A model generated the notes under the pieces. The model was not told the origin of the DNA and ran no database searches. It worked only from the letters and a program-made list of their open reading frames with translations. DNA of 64,000 bases from Tsukamurella ocularis (lineage in GTDB: Bacteria; Actinomycetota; Actinomycetes; Mycobacteriales; Mycobacteriaceae): the NCBI RefSeq assembly GCF_024807615.1, contig NZ_JANUCJ010000003.1, positions 558,001 through 622,000 on the forward strand. The letters run 5' to 3'. How positions within the stretch are numbered: the stretch's first letter is position 1; each line of letters starts with the position of its first letter. Below, piece after piece: positions 35,560-44,293 of the stretch. A program made the translations under genes and the position numbers.

Positions 35560-36627
35560 TCAGAAGTCCTGGAAGATGTTCTTCCGGCGGGCGAGGATGC
35601 GATACAGCGACTGCTGGATGGTCTCGCGGACGTTGTCGGTGAGCTCGAAGACCACCATCGGGTCGTCGGCGTCGGCCTCGGTGAAGCGGTCGGTGGCGAT
35701 GGGCTCGCCGAACTCGATGTGCCACTTCGACGGCAGCGGCACCATGCCCAGCGGGCCGAGCCACGGGAACAGCGGCGTGATCGGCGCGTAGGGCAGGCCC
35801 AGCAAACGCGCGACGGGCTTGACGTCAGCGAGCATGGGGTACGTCTCCTCGGCGCCCACGATGGACACCGGGATGATCGGCACCTGCGCGCGGATCGCCG
35901 CGGTCACGAAGCCGCCACGTCCGAAGCGCTGCAGCTTGTACCGGTCGCGGTAGAGCTTCCCGATGCCCTTGAAGCCCTCGGGCCACACGGCGACGAGCTC
36001 GCCGCGGGTGAGCAGCGCCTCGGCGTCGGCGTTGCAGGCGACGGTCGCGCCCATCTTGCGGGCGACCTCGCCGATGACCGGGTACTCGAAGGCCAGGTCG
36101 GCGGCGAGCAGACGCAGGTGCCGCTGGTCGGGATGGTTGTCGTGCACCGCGACGGCGGACATCAGCCCGTCGAGCGGGATCACGCCGGAGTGGTTCGCCA
36201 CGAGCAGCGCGCCGCCCTCGCGGGGCAGGTTGTCGGCGCCGGTGGTGTCCACCCGGAACCATTTGTCGTAGACGGGCCGCAGCGCGGGCAGGAAAAGCGC
36301 GTCGGTCAGGTGCGGATCGAAGCCGAAGGGGTCGATGTCGTAGTCACCGGTGAGCCGCTCGCGGACGAAAGCGGCACCGTCGACCACCGAGTCCGCGGCG
36401 CGCTCACGCCAGCCCGGTCCGGGCTCGGCCGGTTGCGCGGCGGCGATGTAGTCGGGGTTGAGGGCATGCACCGTGGCCTCGCGACGCGGGGTCGACGACA
36501 CCGGGTTGCCGGTGAGCGCGGACGGGTGCCGCTGCTGTGCGCGCTCGCGCCCCTCGGTGCGAGCGGTGTCGATGGACACGGGCAGCTGCAGCACCTTCGC
36601 GTGCTGTGAGCCTGAAGAGTTGGTCAT
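35560..36627 (-). CDS. Lysophospholipid acyltransferase-family protein
   Basis: A 355-residue PlsC-family acyltransferase. The catalytic NHxxxxD is NHSGVIPLD, the second block is EGFKGIGKLYRD-like, and VPIIPVSIVGAEE is the third. A hundred-residue N-terminal extension precedes the domain. It would acylate a glycerol-3-phosphate or lysophosphatidate type acceptor at the membrane. It starts 4 bp after the epimerase stop, and the same pair exists in mycobacteria (Rv0501-Rv0502, from memory). Confidence 0.85.
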   Translation of the reverse strand: MTNSSGSQHAKVLQLPVSIDTARTEGRERAQQRHPSALTGNPVSSTPRREATVHALNPDYIAAAQPAEPGPGWRERAADSVVDGAAFVRERLTGDYDIDPFGFDPHLTDALFLPALRPVYDKWFRVDTTGADNLPREGGALLVANHSGVIPLDGLMSAVAVHDNHPDQRHLRLLAADLAFEYPVIGEVARKMGATVACNADAEALLTRGELVAVWPEGFKGIGKLYRDRYKLQRFGRGGFVTAAIRAQVPIIPVSIVGAEETYPMLADVKPVARLLGLPYAPITPLFPWLGPLGMVPLPSKWHIEFGEPIATDRFTEADADDPMVVFELTDNVRETIQQSLYRILARRKNIFQDF

Positions 36628-36631
36628 GTCT

Positions 36632-37714
36632 CTACCGTCCAGCCGTGCCGTACTCGGAACCGGTTCCTGCGAAGCGCCGCGCCAGCGAGGCGACTCGCCG
36701 CTCGACGCTCACGATCGAGTCCACTCCGATTGTAGGTTCTGTCCGCCCGTGGCGTGCGGCGTCTTCCGTCGCCTGCCGTGTGGTGAACCGGGGCTCGAAG
36801 CCGAGCTCCTGCCGCATGCGCGTCGTGTCGAAGGCATTGCCGAAGCTGAGGTAGGCGAGCTGCACCTTGTCCATATGGCCGCGGCCCCGGCCGCGAATAG
36901 CCGCGACAGCCGGCCCGAACGTGGGTTTGACCACGGGCAGCGGCACCCGCCCGCAGAGGCGGATGGCCTGGGACATGGAGATCGCGCCGTCGCCGGCGAT
37001 GTTGTACGTGCCGGGCTTCCCGGCCACCACGGCATGCTCCAGCGCGCCCAGGGCGTCGTCCTGGTGCAGCAGCTGCAGGCGCGCGTCGCGGCCGATGATC
37101 GACGGCACGAGGGGGCGCTCGAAGAGCGAGCCGAGCAGGGTCTCGATGTTGGGGCCGATGATCGGCGCCAGCCGCAGCACCGTGAGGTCGATGTCGGTGC
37201 GGCGGCGGGCCATGCTGCGGGCGTAGGCCTCGGCGTCGAGCAGGTCTCGCGGGTGGCCGCTGGCCGCGGCGCCGCCGACCAGATCCTCGGTGATGAGCGC
37301 GGGGTTACGGGAGCGGGAGCCGTAGACCTGGGTCGCCGAACGCATGATCACACGCTTGACGGTCTCCGACTTCTGGCACGCGGCGAAGACCCGCATGGAG
37401 CCGAAGACGATCGCGTCCTTGGTGGACGAGGACGGGAAGTGGTTGTCGGTGACCGAAGTGGAGCAGTGCACCACCGTGTCGACCTCGTTGGTCGCCATGA
37501 TCTTGCCGAAAATGTGGCTCCGGTAGTCGACGCGGATGAACTCCGCGGGCTCCATCCGCCGGTGCATGGCCTTGGTCGGCGGCACCGCATCGACGCCGAT
37601 CACACGCTCGATGTCGGGACGCTGCGCGAGCCGGCGCACGAGGTATCCGCCCACGAACGTGGACGCGCCCGTCACCATGACGACGCGTGGCGCAGTGACG
37701 GCCGACTCACTCAT
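36632..37714 (-). CDS. Atypical NAD-dependent epimerase/dehydratase-family protein
   Basis: A 360-residue extended SDR. The NAD-binding loop is VTGASTFVGGYLV, SATQVYGSR provides the serine/threonine, and IIGPNIE is conserved. The catalytic YxxxK is not found: the aligned stretch RDLLDAEAYARSM has Arg/Asp where Tyr/Lys are expected, so it may be non-catalytic. Annotated GalE2-like in mycobacteria (Rv0501, from memory). Forms an operon with the acyltransferase. Confidence 0.75.
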   Translation of the reverse strand: MSESAVTAPRVVMVTGASTFVGGYLVRRLAQRPDIERVIGVDAVPPTKAMHRRMEPAEFIRVDYRSHIFGKIMATNEVDTVVHCSTSVTDNHFPSSSTKDAIVFGSMRVFAACQKSETVKRVIMRSATQVYGSRSRNPALITEDLVGGAAASGHPRDLLDAEAYARSMARRRTDIDLTVLRLAPIIGPNIETLLGSLFERPLVPSIIGRDARLQLLHQDDALGALEHAVVAGKPGTYNIAGDGAISMSQAIRLCGRVPLPVVKPTFGPAVAAIRGRGRGHMDKVQLAYLSFGNAFDTTRMRQELGFEPRFTTRQATEDAARHGRTEPTIGVDSIVSVERRVASLARRFAGTGSEYGTAGR

Positions 37715-37740
37715 TACTGAAGGGTAACCGGAAACACGAA

Positions 37741-37765
37741 AGCCCGCCCATATCCTGGGCGGGCT
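37741..37765 (-). terminator. Intrinsic terminator after bS22
   Basis: A perfect 10-bp inverted repeat (AGCCCGCCCA / TGGGCGGGCT) with a 5-base loop, followed on the minus strand by TTTCGTGTTT. It lies 25 bp past the bS22 stop and 26 bp before the epimerase start, insulating the two. Confidence 0.85.
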
Positions 37766-37789
37766 CTCATGAAAGTGTGACCAGAAGGC

Positions 37790-37891
37790 CTACTTGCCGA
37801 GCTTCCTACGCTGCACCCGAGTGCGACGGAGCAGCTTGCGGTGCTTCTTCTTCGACATGCGCTTGCGGCGCTTCTTGATCACTGAACCCAT
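37790..37891 (-). CDS. Ribosomal protein bS22 (33 residues)
   Basis: A 33-residue, extremely basic protein, [20 protein letters not shown] at its start and ending RRKLGK. It matches the AURKAIP1/COX24-domain protein found bound to the mycobacterial 30S subunit (bS22), also encoded next to this HTH gene and the galE2-like gene (Rv0500B, from memory). It is too short for most gene finders and is easily missed. GAGGAACCC precedes the ATG; a terminator follows. Confidence 0.9.
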
Positions 37892-38054
37892 GGGTTCCTC
37901 ACGTCTCTCTATCGAATTGCCATGTTCGGTGCGCGGCGGCCGGGTACGGATGAGCCCCCGCGTCCACGCAGCAGGCTTCTACTTTACCCGTCGCGACGGC
38001 CCAGGCGAAATCCGCCCGTGCCCGCCGCTCCTGCCGACACTCTTCGACGGGGCT

Positions 38055-38300
38055 TTAGCCCGCGTCGAAGAACGAGGTCTGCAGGTAGTCGTGGACGGCC
38101 TTCTCGTGAACGCGGAAGGACCGGCCCACGCGCACCGCCGGGAGCTCCCCGTTGTGCACCAGTCGGTAGACCGTCATCTTCGACACCCGCATGAGGGTGG
38201 CGACCTCCGCCACCGTCAGGAACGACGAGCCGGCTGCCTGAGGAGCCTGGGCTCCGGCACCGATCTCGGCGGGCTTGGTGTTCTTGTTTGCAGACGCCAT
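38055..38300 (-). CDS. Excisionase-family small HTH DNA-binding protein
   Basis: An 81-residue protein with one winged helix (FLTVAEVATLMRVSKMTVYR, then the wing HNGELPAVRVGRSFRV). Despite the excisionase label it is a chromosomal regulator family conserved beside proC in Mycobacteriales (Rv0500A, from memory). ATG at 38300 gives the usual length; an in-frame ATG at 38360 would add 20 uncharacteristic residues. Targets unknown. Confidence 0.8.
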   Translation of the reverse strand: MASANKNTKPAEIGAGAQAPQAAGSSFLTVAEVATLMRVSKMTVYRLVHNGELPAVRVGRSFRVHEKAVHDYLQTSFFDAG

Positions 38301-38428
38301 GTAATCCCTAACCTCCGGCACATGTCGCGCCGCCGGCTTCCCCTCCGGCGGACCTGACACGCACGTGCTTCGAGCAGCTTAGCGGTACCAATGGGAATAA
38401 TGCGACGGGAGTGAGCTAACCGAACCTT

Positions 38429-39238
38429 TTAGGTGAGGCGTCCGAGCTCGGCCGATCGCTCCGCACAGGCCCGCGTCGCCGCATAAAACGCAGGTCGGAG
38501 GCCATTCTTCTCCAGCTCGCGGATCGCGGCGGCCGTCGTGCCGCCCGGAGAAGTCACCGCTGCCCGGAGCTCGACCGGTGACGTGGAAGTCTCAACCATT
38601 AGTGCACCCGCGCCCGCGATCGTGTGTGTGGCGAGCGTCGTCGCCTGGTCCCGGGTGAGCCCCAGGTCCACGCCGGCATCGATCATCGCCTCCGCCACCA
38701 GGAAGGCGTAGGCGGGTCCCGAGCCCGACAGCGCGGTGAGCGCGTCGAGCTTCGCCTCGGGCACGACGAGGGTGTTCCCCACCGCGTCCATGACCTCGCG
38801 CACCAGTGTCACGTGCGCCTCGGTCGCGTCGCGGCCGCCGGAGATGCCGCTCATCGACTTGCCGACGAGCATCGCCGTGTTGGGCATGACCCGCACGACG
38901 GGCGTCCCGGCGGGCAGGGCCGCCTCGTAGACGGTCGTCGGGACGCCCGCGGCCACCGAGGCCACGACGGCGCCCGACCGCAGCGCAGACGCCACGTCGG
39001 GCAGAATCGCGGTCACCACGTCGGGCTTGACGGCGATCACCACGAGGTCCGCCCCGTCGACCGCCTCCGCGACAGTGGTCACCGCCGACACTCCGTAGCG
39101 CTCCGTGAGCTCGCCGCCGCGGCCCGCGTGCGGTTCCGCCACCGTGAGTGCTCCGGGCGCGTGCCCGGCGGCGATGAGCCCGCCCAGCAGGGCCTCGCCG
39201 ATCCGCCCACCACCGATCAGCGCGATACGACCATCCAT
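38429..39238 (-). CDS. proC: Pyrroline-5-carboxylate reductase
   Basis: A 269-residue enzyme that reduces pyrroline-5-carboxylate to proline with NAD(P)H. The N-terminal dinucleotide fold is IALIGGGRIGEALLGGL, the mid-domain signature VRVMPNTAMLVGKSMSGI and the C-terminal ALSGSGPAYAFLVAEAMIDAGVDLGL are diagnostic. It is followed at 128 bp by the small HTH gene on the same strand. Cytoplasmic. Confidence 0.96.
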   Translation of the reverse strand: MDGRIALIGGGRIGEALLGGLIAAGHAPGALTVAEPHAGRGGELTERYGVSAVTTVAEAVDGADLVVIAVKPDVVTAILPDVASALRSGAVVASVAAGVPTTVYEAALPAGTPVVRVMPNTAMLVGKSMSGISGGRDATEAHVTLVREVMDAVGNTLVVPEAKLDALTALSGSGPAYAFLVAEAMIDAGVDLGLTRDQATTLATHTIAGAGALMVETSTSPVELRAAVTSPGGTTAAAIRELEKNGLRPAFYAATRACAERSAELGRLT

Positions 39239-39261
39239 GTCAGTTCTCCTCTTCCGGGACG

Positions 39262-40101
39262 TCAGTTCTTCTCGGGCTCGGGGGTCCGGCGGTCGCGGGG
39301 CATCATCGCCAGCTGCCGCGACGTCGCGACGACGTGCCCCGACTCGTCGACCAGCACGTGGTCCTCCTCGAACCAGCGCTGCCCGACGACGGGCGCGGTC
39401 GCGCGGAACCGCAACCAGCCGTTCACCGGCTCGCGCCGCACGGACGCGGTCAGCGTGATGGTGGGCGCCCAGCCGATGCCGCCGAGGTTGGCGACCACGG
39501 GCAACGAGATGTCGGTGGCGAGCAGCGCGAACAGGCCTGAGAGGGGTTCCTCGCGCAGCCGCACCCAGCCGCGGGTCTCAGCGGGGCCGGTGCGCCCCTC
39601 GATCACCGGCAGGGTCGTCGCGTCGTAGCGCACTTCGGCGACGCGGCCGACCTTGAAGATCTTGGCGGCGGGGTGCTCCGGGTCCCAGGCCAGCGCGTCG
39701 GCCGGTGGGATGGGCGGCATCTCGTCCGCCGGGATGGGCTCGGCGTAGCGCTCGTCGCCCTCGTCGCGGCGCGCGAGGGTGACCGCGGCCTGCACGTAGA
39801 CGCGCTCGCCCTGCACGGCCTCGACGTTGACGAACGAGGTGGTACGGCCGCGTTTGCGCACGTCGGTCCGCAGTTCGACGTGGCCCGGGTCAGGCGCGCC
39901 GAGGTACTCGGCGGAGATCACGACGGGCGTGACCTCGGGGTCACCCCCGTCGTCGAGGTAGGCGGCCTGCGCCGCCGAGGCGATGACGGCGAGCAGCGCT
40001 CCGCCGTGCACCTTGCTGCCCACCGACCACGTGGGATCGATGTCGGCGGTGTACCCACCGGGGGCCTTCGCGACGGAGACGAGGTCCGCGAACAAAGCCA
40101 T
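39262..40101 (-). CDS. Double-hotdog acyl-CoA thioesterase-family protein
   Basis: A 279-residue protein with two hotdog halves. The first holds the central helix region SKVHGGALLAVIASAAQAAYL, the second HVLVDESGHVVATSRQLAMM. It resembles TesB-like/4HBT_3 thioesterases (Rv0499 position in mycobacteria, from memory). The typical TesB aspartate context is not clearly recognisable, so the catalytic residue is unassigned. It starts 42 bp after the TIM-barrel gene and precedes proC on the same strand. Confidence 0.75.
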   Translation of the reverse strand: MALFADLVSVAKAPGGYTADIDPTWSVGSKVHGGALLAVIASAAQAAYLDDGGDPEVTPVVISAEYLGAPDPGHVELRTDVRKRGRTTSFVNVEAVQGERVYVQAAVTLARRDEGDERYAEPIPADEMPPIPPADALAWDPEHPAAKIFKVGRVAEVRYDATTLPVIEGRTGPAETRGWVRLREEPLSGLFALLATDISLPVVANLGGIGWAPTITLTASVRREPVNGWLRFRATAPVVGQRWFEEDHVLVDESGHVVATSRQLAMMPRDRRTPEPEKN

Positions 40102-40143
40102 CTGAGCGCTCTCCTTACCGGGGTACCGCTCGGGTACCCGACG

Positions 40144-40995
40144 TCAGGCGGCCGGGTCGCCGCGCAGGTGCTCCCGCGCGAATTCCAGCGCCTCCGTGAG
40201 CATCGCACGGCGCTCTTCGGGCGTCTTCGCCGAGCCCGTCGCTATCTCGAGGACCACATGCCCGTCGAAGCTCGAGGCAGCGAGCCGGCGGCACACCTCG
40301 GCGGCCGGCTGAGTACCGTGACCGGGCACGAGGTGCTCGTCGACGGCTGCGCCGAGGCCGTCGGTGAGGTGCAGGTGCCGCAGCCCGTCACCCATCCGAT
40401 CCATCAGTTCGAGGGCGTCGACGCCCGCGGTGGCGGTGTGCGAGAGGTCCAGGGTGTAGTTCGCGTAGCCGACGTCCGTCGGGTCGATCGACGGTGCGAA
40501 GGCCGAGACCGCAGTGCCGGGATTACCGCGCCGCTTGAGCCGCTCGACGGACTCGCCGCGGCGCCCGAAGAAGGCGTCGAGTCGCATCGGGAACATGTTC
40601 TCCACGGCGACGGCTACGTCGCTGTCGTCCTCGAGCTCGCTCACCAGATCGACGAAGTTCTCGGCGTAGCGCCGCTGCCACCGGAACGGCGGGTGCACGA
40701 CCACGGTGCTCGCGCCGAGATCCTCCGCGGCCGTCACGGCGCGGCCGAGCTTCGCCATGGGATCGGGCCCCCAGACGCGCTGGCTGATCAGCAGGCAGGG
40801 CGCGTGAACCGACAGGACGGGCATGTCGTACCGCATGGACAGCCCGGCGACGTTCGCGATGTCCTGACTGGCGGACTCGTGCCACACCATGAGCTCGACG
40901 CCGTCGTAGCCCGTCTCCGCGGCGTACCGGAAGGCGTCCTCGAGCTTCTCGGGATAGACCGAGGCCGTCGACAGTCCGACCGGTATCCCGCTCAC
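40144..40995 (-). CDS. Sugar phosphate isomerase/epimerase-like TIM-barrel protein (AP endonuclease 2 family)
   Basis: A 283-residue xylose-isomerase-like TIM barrel. Metal or substrate ligands are likely in VENMFP, LDLSH and VLEIATGS, and VHAPCLL. The family includes endonuclease IV, inosose enzymes and many proteins of unknown substrate. It sits in the conserved proC-ppx block (Rv0498, from memory). GTG at 40995 was chosen since the upstream reading overlaps the next gene. Confidence 0.75.
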   Translation of the reverse strand: MSGIPVGLSTASVYPEKLEDAFRYAAETGYDGVELMVWHESASQDIANVAGLSMRYDMPVLSVHAPCLLISQRVWGPDPMAKLGRAVTAAEDLGASTVVVHPPFRWQRRYAENFVDLVSELEDDSDVAVAVENMFPMRLDAFFGRRGESVERLKRRGNPGTAVSAFAPSIDPTDVGYANYTLDLSHTATAGVDALELMDRMGDGLRHLHLTDGLGAAVDEHLVPGHGTQPAAEVCRRLAASSFDGHVVLEIATGSAKTPEERRAMLTEALEFAREHLRGDPAA

Positions 40996-41009
40996 GTCGC
41001 CGAGCGTAC

Positions 41010-42293
41010 TCAGTTCGAGCCGAGCGCCATCAGCAGCGGTCCGAAGGTGATCACCAGGCCCACGAACAGCGCGAGCACCAGGGTCAGGTAATCGGTGGTC
41101 TTGCGCAGGTAGTGCGTGAACGTCACGATGCCGATGATCACGATGAACGCGAGCACGACGGTCAGCGCGATGGTGGGCCATCCGCCGCCCCAGTTCCACA
41201 GCTTGAAGAAGCCGTAGAACAGGCCGGCGCCGGCCGCCAGGCCGAGCACGACCTCGGCGGCGAGGGCGAGCCAGCCGCGGCCCTTGCCCGCTTCCTCGTC
41301 CCTCGCGTCCGCGCCCTCGCCACTGTCGGCGTCGCCCGGCTTCGCGAGGAAGTCGGGGGCCTCCTCGGCGCGCGCATCGTCGATCTGCTGGGCGCTGAGG
41401 GCCGCGGTGTCACGCGCGGGGGGCGCATCCAGGTGCACGTCCGGAGTCGGCGCGGCGACGGGCTTCACGTCGACGGTGTCGTCGGCCTCGATCTCGGCGA
41501 ACCGGGACTGGCGCTCGCGGACCTGGGCGGTGTTGAAGTCGGCGGTCGCCATGATCGGCGCCTCCGCCTGATCCCAGCGCGACCACGCGTAGTCACGGCC
41601 GTCCTCCGCCTGCGGGACGTCGGCCTGCACAGTGGGCTCCGCTGCGGCAGGGTCCGTGGCCTGTTCCGCCACGGCCTCAGCGGCCGGCTCCGGCGCCTGC
41701 ACAGCCTCGTGCGGCGCCTCGGCCGCCTGCGGCACCTCGGCCGCCCGGGGGCCTCGGCCCCACCGGAGCAGCCCGCCGCGCCGACCCTCGGGCTGCGCAG
41801 GAGTCTCGTCCACGGCGGGAGCCTCGGGTTCCTGCGGCGCAGGAACTTCGACGGGGCCGGGGGCAGCCACAGCGGCGGCGAGGAAGGAGGAGGTGATCGG
41901 CTCGTCGTCGTCCTGCGCAGCCTGTTCCGCCGAGGCGGCCGGCTCGGCGGCAGGAGCGTCGACCTCGGGCTCGACGACCTCGGGGGTCACGATCTCGGGC
42001 TCGTACGCGGACTGTTGCGCCGGAGCAACAGGGGCGGCCGGTGCGAACTGAGCAGCTTGCGCAGCGGGTGTCTCGGGTGCGGCCGGTACCTCGGGCTGCT
42101 CGGCCGGGGCCTCGGCAGCGCCCGGCGCGGGCTGGTCGTCGCGAATGACGGGGATCTCACCGGTCAGCTCGGCGACGGTGATCGAGTTCTCGCCGCCACG
42201 GTGGCGTCGACGGCGCCCTCCCGCCGGTGCGGGTGGAGTGCCGCCCTCCCTGGCGAGCAGCTCCGCCAGCGAAATCCTTCGCTCCTCACTCAT
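41010..42293 (-). CDS. Ala/Pro/Glu-rich membrane protein of the proC-ppx block
   Basis: A 427-residue protein. The first 45 residues hold a conserved pattern ([11 protein letters not shown] and a [10 protein letters not shown] segment), about 250 residues form an Ala/Pro/Glu-rich disordered region, and the C-terminus has three or four transmembrane helices ([59 protein letters not shown]). From memory it corresponds to Rv0497, function unknown. A TAGAAT box about 95 bp upstream may be its promoter. Confidence 0.7.
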   Translation of the reverse strand: MSEERRISLAELLAREGGTPPAPAGGRRRRHRGGENSITVAELTGEIPVIRDDQPAPGAAEAPAEQPEVPAAPETPAAQAAQFAPAAPVAPAQQSAYEPEIVTPEVVEPEVDAPAAEPAASAEQAAQDDDEPITSSFLAAAVAAPGPVEVPAPQEPEAPAVDETPAQPEGRRGGLLRWGRGPRAAEVPQAAEAPHEAVQAPEPAAEAVAEQATDPAAAEPTVQADVPQAEDGRDYAWSRWDQAEAPIMATADFNTAQVRERQSRFAEIEADDTVDVKPVAAPTPDVHLDAPPARDTAALSAQQIDDARAEEAPDFLAKPGDADSGEGADARDEEAGKGRGWLALAAEVVLGLAAGAGLFYGFFKLWNWGGGWPTIALTVVLAFIVIIGIVTFTHYLRKTTDYLTLVLALFVGLVITFGPLLMALGSN

Positions 42294-42386
42294 GCACGTC
42301 ACCGTCCTGTGGCTCGTAGGCCTCGTGGGCCCCGCGCGTGCCGGAAAGTTCACACCCGCCACTCACGCCCTGTGTGGTCTCAGAAG

Positions 42387-42392
42387 ATTCTA
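42387..42392 (-). promoter_or_regulatory. Possible -10 element of the membrane-protein gene
   Basis: On the minus strand this reads TAGAAT, one mismatch from the sigma-70 -10 consensus, 94-99 bp before the start at 42293. No good -35 at 17 bp is visible, so the assignment is weak. Confidence 0.35.
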
Positions 42393-42454
42393 CTTGTACA
42401 CCGTCGCGCAACCGTGGTGGCACACGCGGCGGTCCGTTACATTACTTCGCGCGT

Positions 42455-43414
42455 TTAATGAGCTTTACCGCCACTCTCGGGCGTGAAACCCGCCTGGGTG
42501 TCCAGGTAGCGCAGGATCACGCCCTCGCGCAGCGCCCACGGACAGATGTCGAGTTCTTCGACCTTCATCGCCCGCATCGCGGCCTCGGCGACCAGTGCGC
42601 CGGCGACGATCTGTCCCGCACGGTCGGAGCTCAGGCCGTCCAGTTCGCGGCGATCGGACTCCGTCATCCGGCTGATGAAAGCGATCAACTGGCTCAGCCC
42701 GCGCGCCGTGAGCGTGCGTTTGACACGCGGCCCGGCGGAGGAGGGCGCCGCGCCCGTCAGGCGGGCGAGGGTGCGCATCGTCTTCGACGTGCCCGCGACG
42801 AGGTCGGGCGTTCCGACGGCCTGGAGTCGCGCGGCGGCCGGTGCGATCTCGGCGTCGAGCCAGTCACGGAGCATGGCGACGCGGCGGCGCCCGGGCGGAT
42901 CGTCGGGTAGCCACTCGCGGGTGATCCGGCCGGCGCCCAGCGGCAGCGACAGTGCGACGTCCGGCTCCTCGTCGACGCCGTTGCTCATCTCGAGTGAGCC
43001 GCCGCCGATGTCGATGTTGAGCACGCGGCCCACGCTCCAGCCGTACCAGCGGCGCACCGCGAGCGCGGTGAGGCGGGACTCATCGGCCCCGGAGAGCACC
43101 TCGACGTCGACGCCCGTGGCTTGCTTGACGTGCGCGAGGACGGTGTCGGTGTTGCTGGCGTCGCGGACCGCGGAGGTCGCGAAGGCCATCACCTCGGAGC
43201 AGCCGGAGCTGCGCGCGATCTTCGTGAATTCCTCGACGGATGCGACGAGCGCGTCCTCGCCGGCCTGACTGAGGCGGCCGCTCGGCTCGATCTTCTCGGC
43301 GAGCCGCAACGTGGCCTTGGTCGAGCTCATCGGCGTCGGGTGCGCGCCCCAGTGCGCGTCGACCACGAGCAGGTGCACCGTATTGGACCCGATGTCGAGG
43401 ACTCCCAATCTCAC
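42455..43414 (-). CDS. ppx: Exopolyphosphatase / Ppx-GppA phosphatase
   Basis: A 319-residue ASKHA-fold enzyme with [14 protein letters not shown] (phosphate 1), [22 protein letters not shown] (phosphate 2) and [15 protein letters not shown]. It removes terminal phosphate from polyphosphate or pppGpp. The short form (about 320 residues) matches mycobacterial Ppx1 (Rv0496, from memory). The GTG start is 33 bp from the divergent cysteine-rich gene. Cytoplasmic. Confidence 0.92.
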   Translation of the reverse strand: MRLGVLDIGSNTVHLLVVDAHWGAHPTPMSSTKATLRLAEKIEPSGRLSQAGEDALVASVEEFTKIARSSGCSEVMAFATSAVRDASNTDTVLAHVKQATGVDVEVLSGADESRLTALAVRRWYGWSVGRVLNIDIGGGSLEMSNGVDEEPDVALSLPLGAGRITREWLPDDPPGRRRVAMLRDWLDAEIAPAAARLQAVGTPDLVAGTSKTMRTLARLTGAAPSSAGPRVKRTLTARGLSQLIAFISRMTESDRRELDGLSSDRAGQIVAGALVAEAAMRAMKVEELDICPWALREGVILRYLDTQAGFTPESGGKAH

Positions 43415-43447
43415 CCTGTCAATCTAGACCCGACTACGGTGGCCCCT

Positions 43448-44278
43448 GTGACCGACCTTCCGATGCCCGGCCTGCGGCGTCCCGTCCCGGAAGTCCCCCT
43501 GGACTTCCCACGCGAGTGGCTGGAGTTCACCGATCCCGCCGACCCGAGCCACCTGATCGCGGCGGATCTGACGTGGCTGCTTTCCCACTGGACGTGCGTC
43601 TTCGGCACCGAGTCGTGCCACGGGATCGAGCCGGGCCGCGACACGGACGGCTGCTGCAGCCACGGCGCATTCCTCTCCGACAACGACGACCGCAAGCGCC
43701 TGAAGAAGGCCGTCGCGAAGCTCACGGACGACGATTGGCAGTTCCGGAATAAGGGATTGGGCAAGAAGGGCTATCTCGAGGAGGACGACCTCGACGACGA
43801 GCCCGCGCTGCGCACTCGCCGGTACGAGGGCGCGTGCATCTTCCTCAACCGGCCGGGGTTCCCGGGCGGCGAGGGCTGCGCCCTGCACGCCATGGCCCTT
43901 CGGACCGGGGTGGAGCCGCTCACCGTCAAGCCCGACGTCTGCTGGCAGCTACCGGTCCGGCGCACCCAGGAATGGGTCGAGCGGCCCGACGGCGAGCAGA
44001 TCCTGCGCACGACGATCGGCGAGTACGACCGGCGCGGTTGGGGCGCAGGTGGACTCGACCTGCAGTGGTACTGCACCGGCTCCCCCGAAGCGCACGTCGG
44101 CGCGCAGCAGGTGTGGCAGAGCTACGCCCCGGAGCTGACCGAGTTGCTGGGCGAGGAGGCCTACGCCGCGCTGGCCAGGGAATGCGCGGCGCGTCAGGGA
44201 AAGCTGGTCGCCGTGCACCCCGCCACCGCCGCGGCGACGGAACGGCAGTCCTTCGACATGAAGTACGTCGAGCTGTAG
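43448..44278 (+). CDS. Cysteine-rich protein, DUF3109/Rv0495c-like
   Basis: A 276-residue protein with conserved cysteines at C50, C57 and the pair C69-C70 (in DGCCSHGAF), and further ones in [24 protein letters not shown] and QWYCTGS. The pattern suggests a bound metal or iron-sulfur cluster. It is divergent from ppx in the same arrangement as mycobacterial Rv0495c (from memory). Function unknown; start GTG at 43448. Confidence 0.75.
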   Translation: MTDLPMPGLRRPVPEVPLDFPREWLEFTDPADPSHLIAADLTWLLSHWTCVFGTESCHGIEPGRDTDGCCSHGAFLSDNDDRKRLKKAVAKLTDDDWQFRNKGLGKKGYLEEDDLDDEPALRTRRYEGACIFLNRPGFPGGEGCALHAMALRTGVEPLTVKPDVCWQLPVRRTQEWVERPDGEQILRTTIGEYDRRGWGAGGLDLQWYCTGSPEAHVGAQQVWQSYAPELTELLGEEAYAALARECAARQGKLVAVHPATAAATERQSFDMKYVEL

Positions 44279-44293
44279 CTCGCTCGGTCGGCG

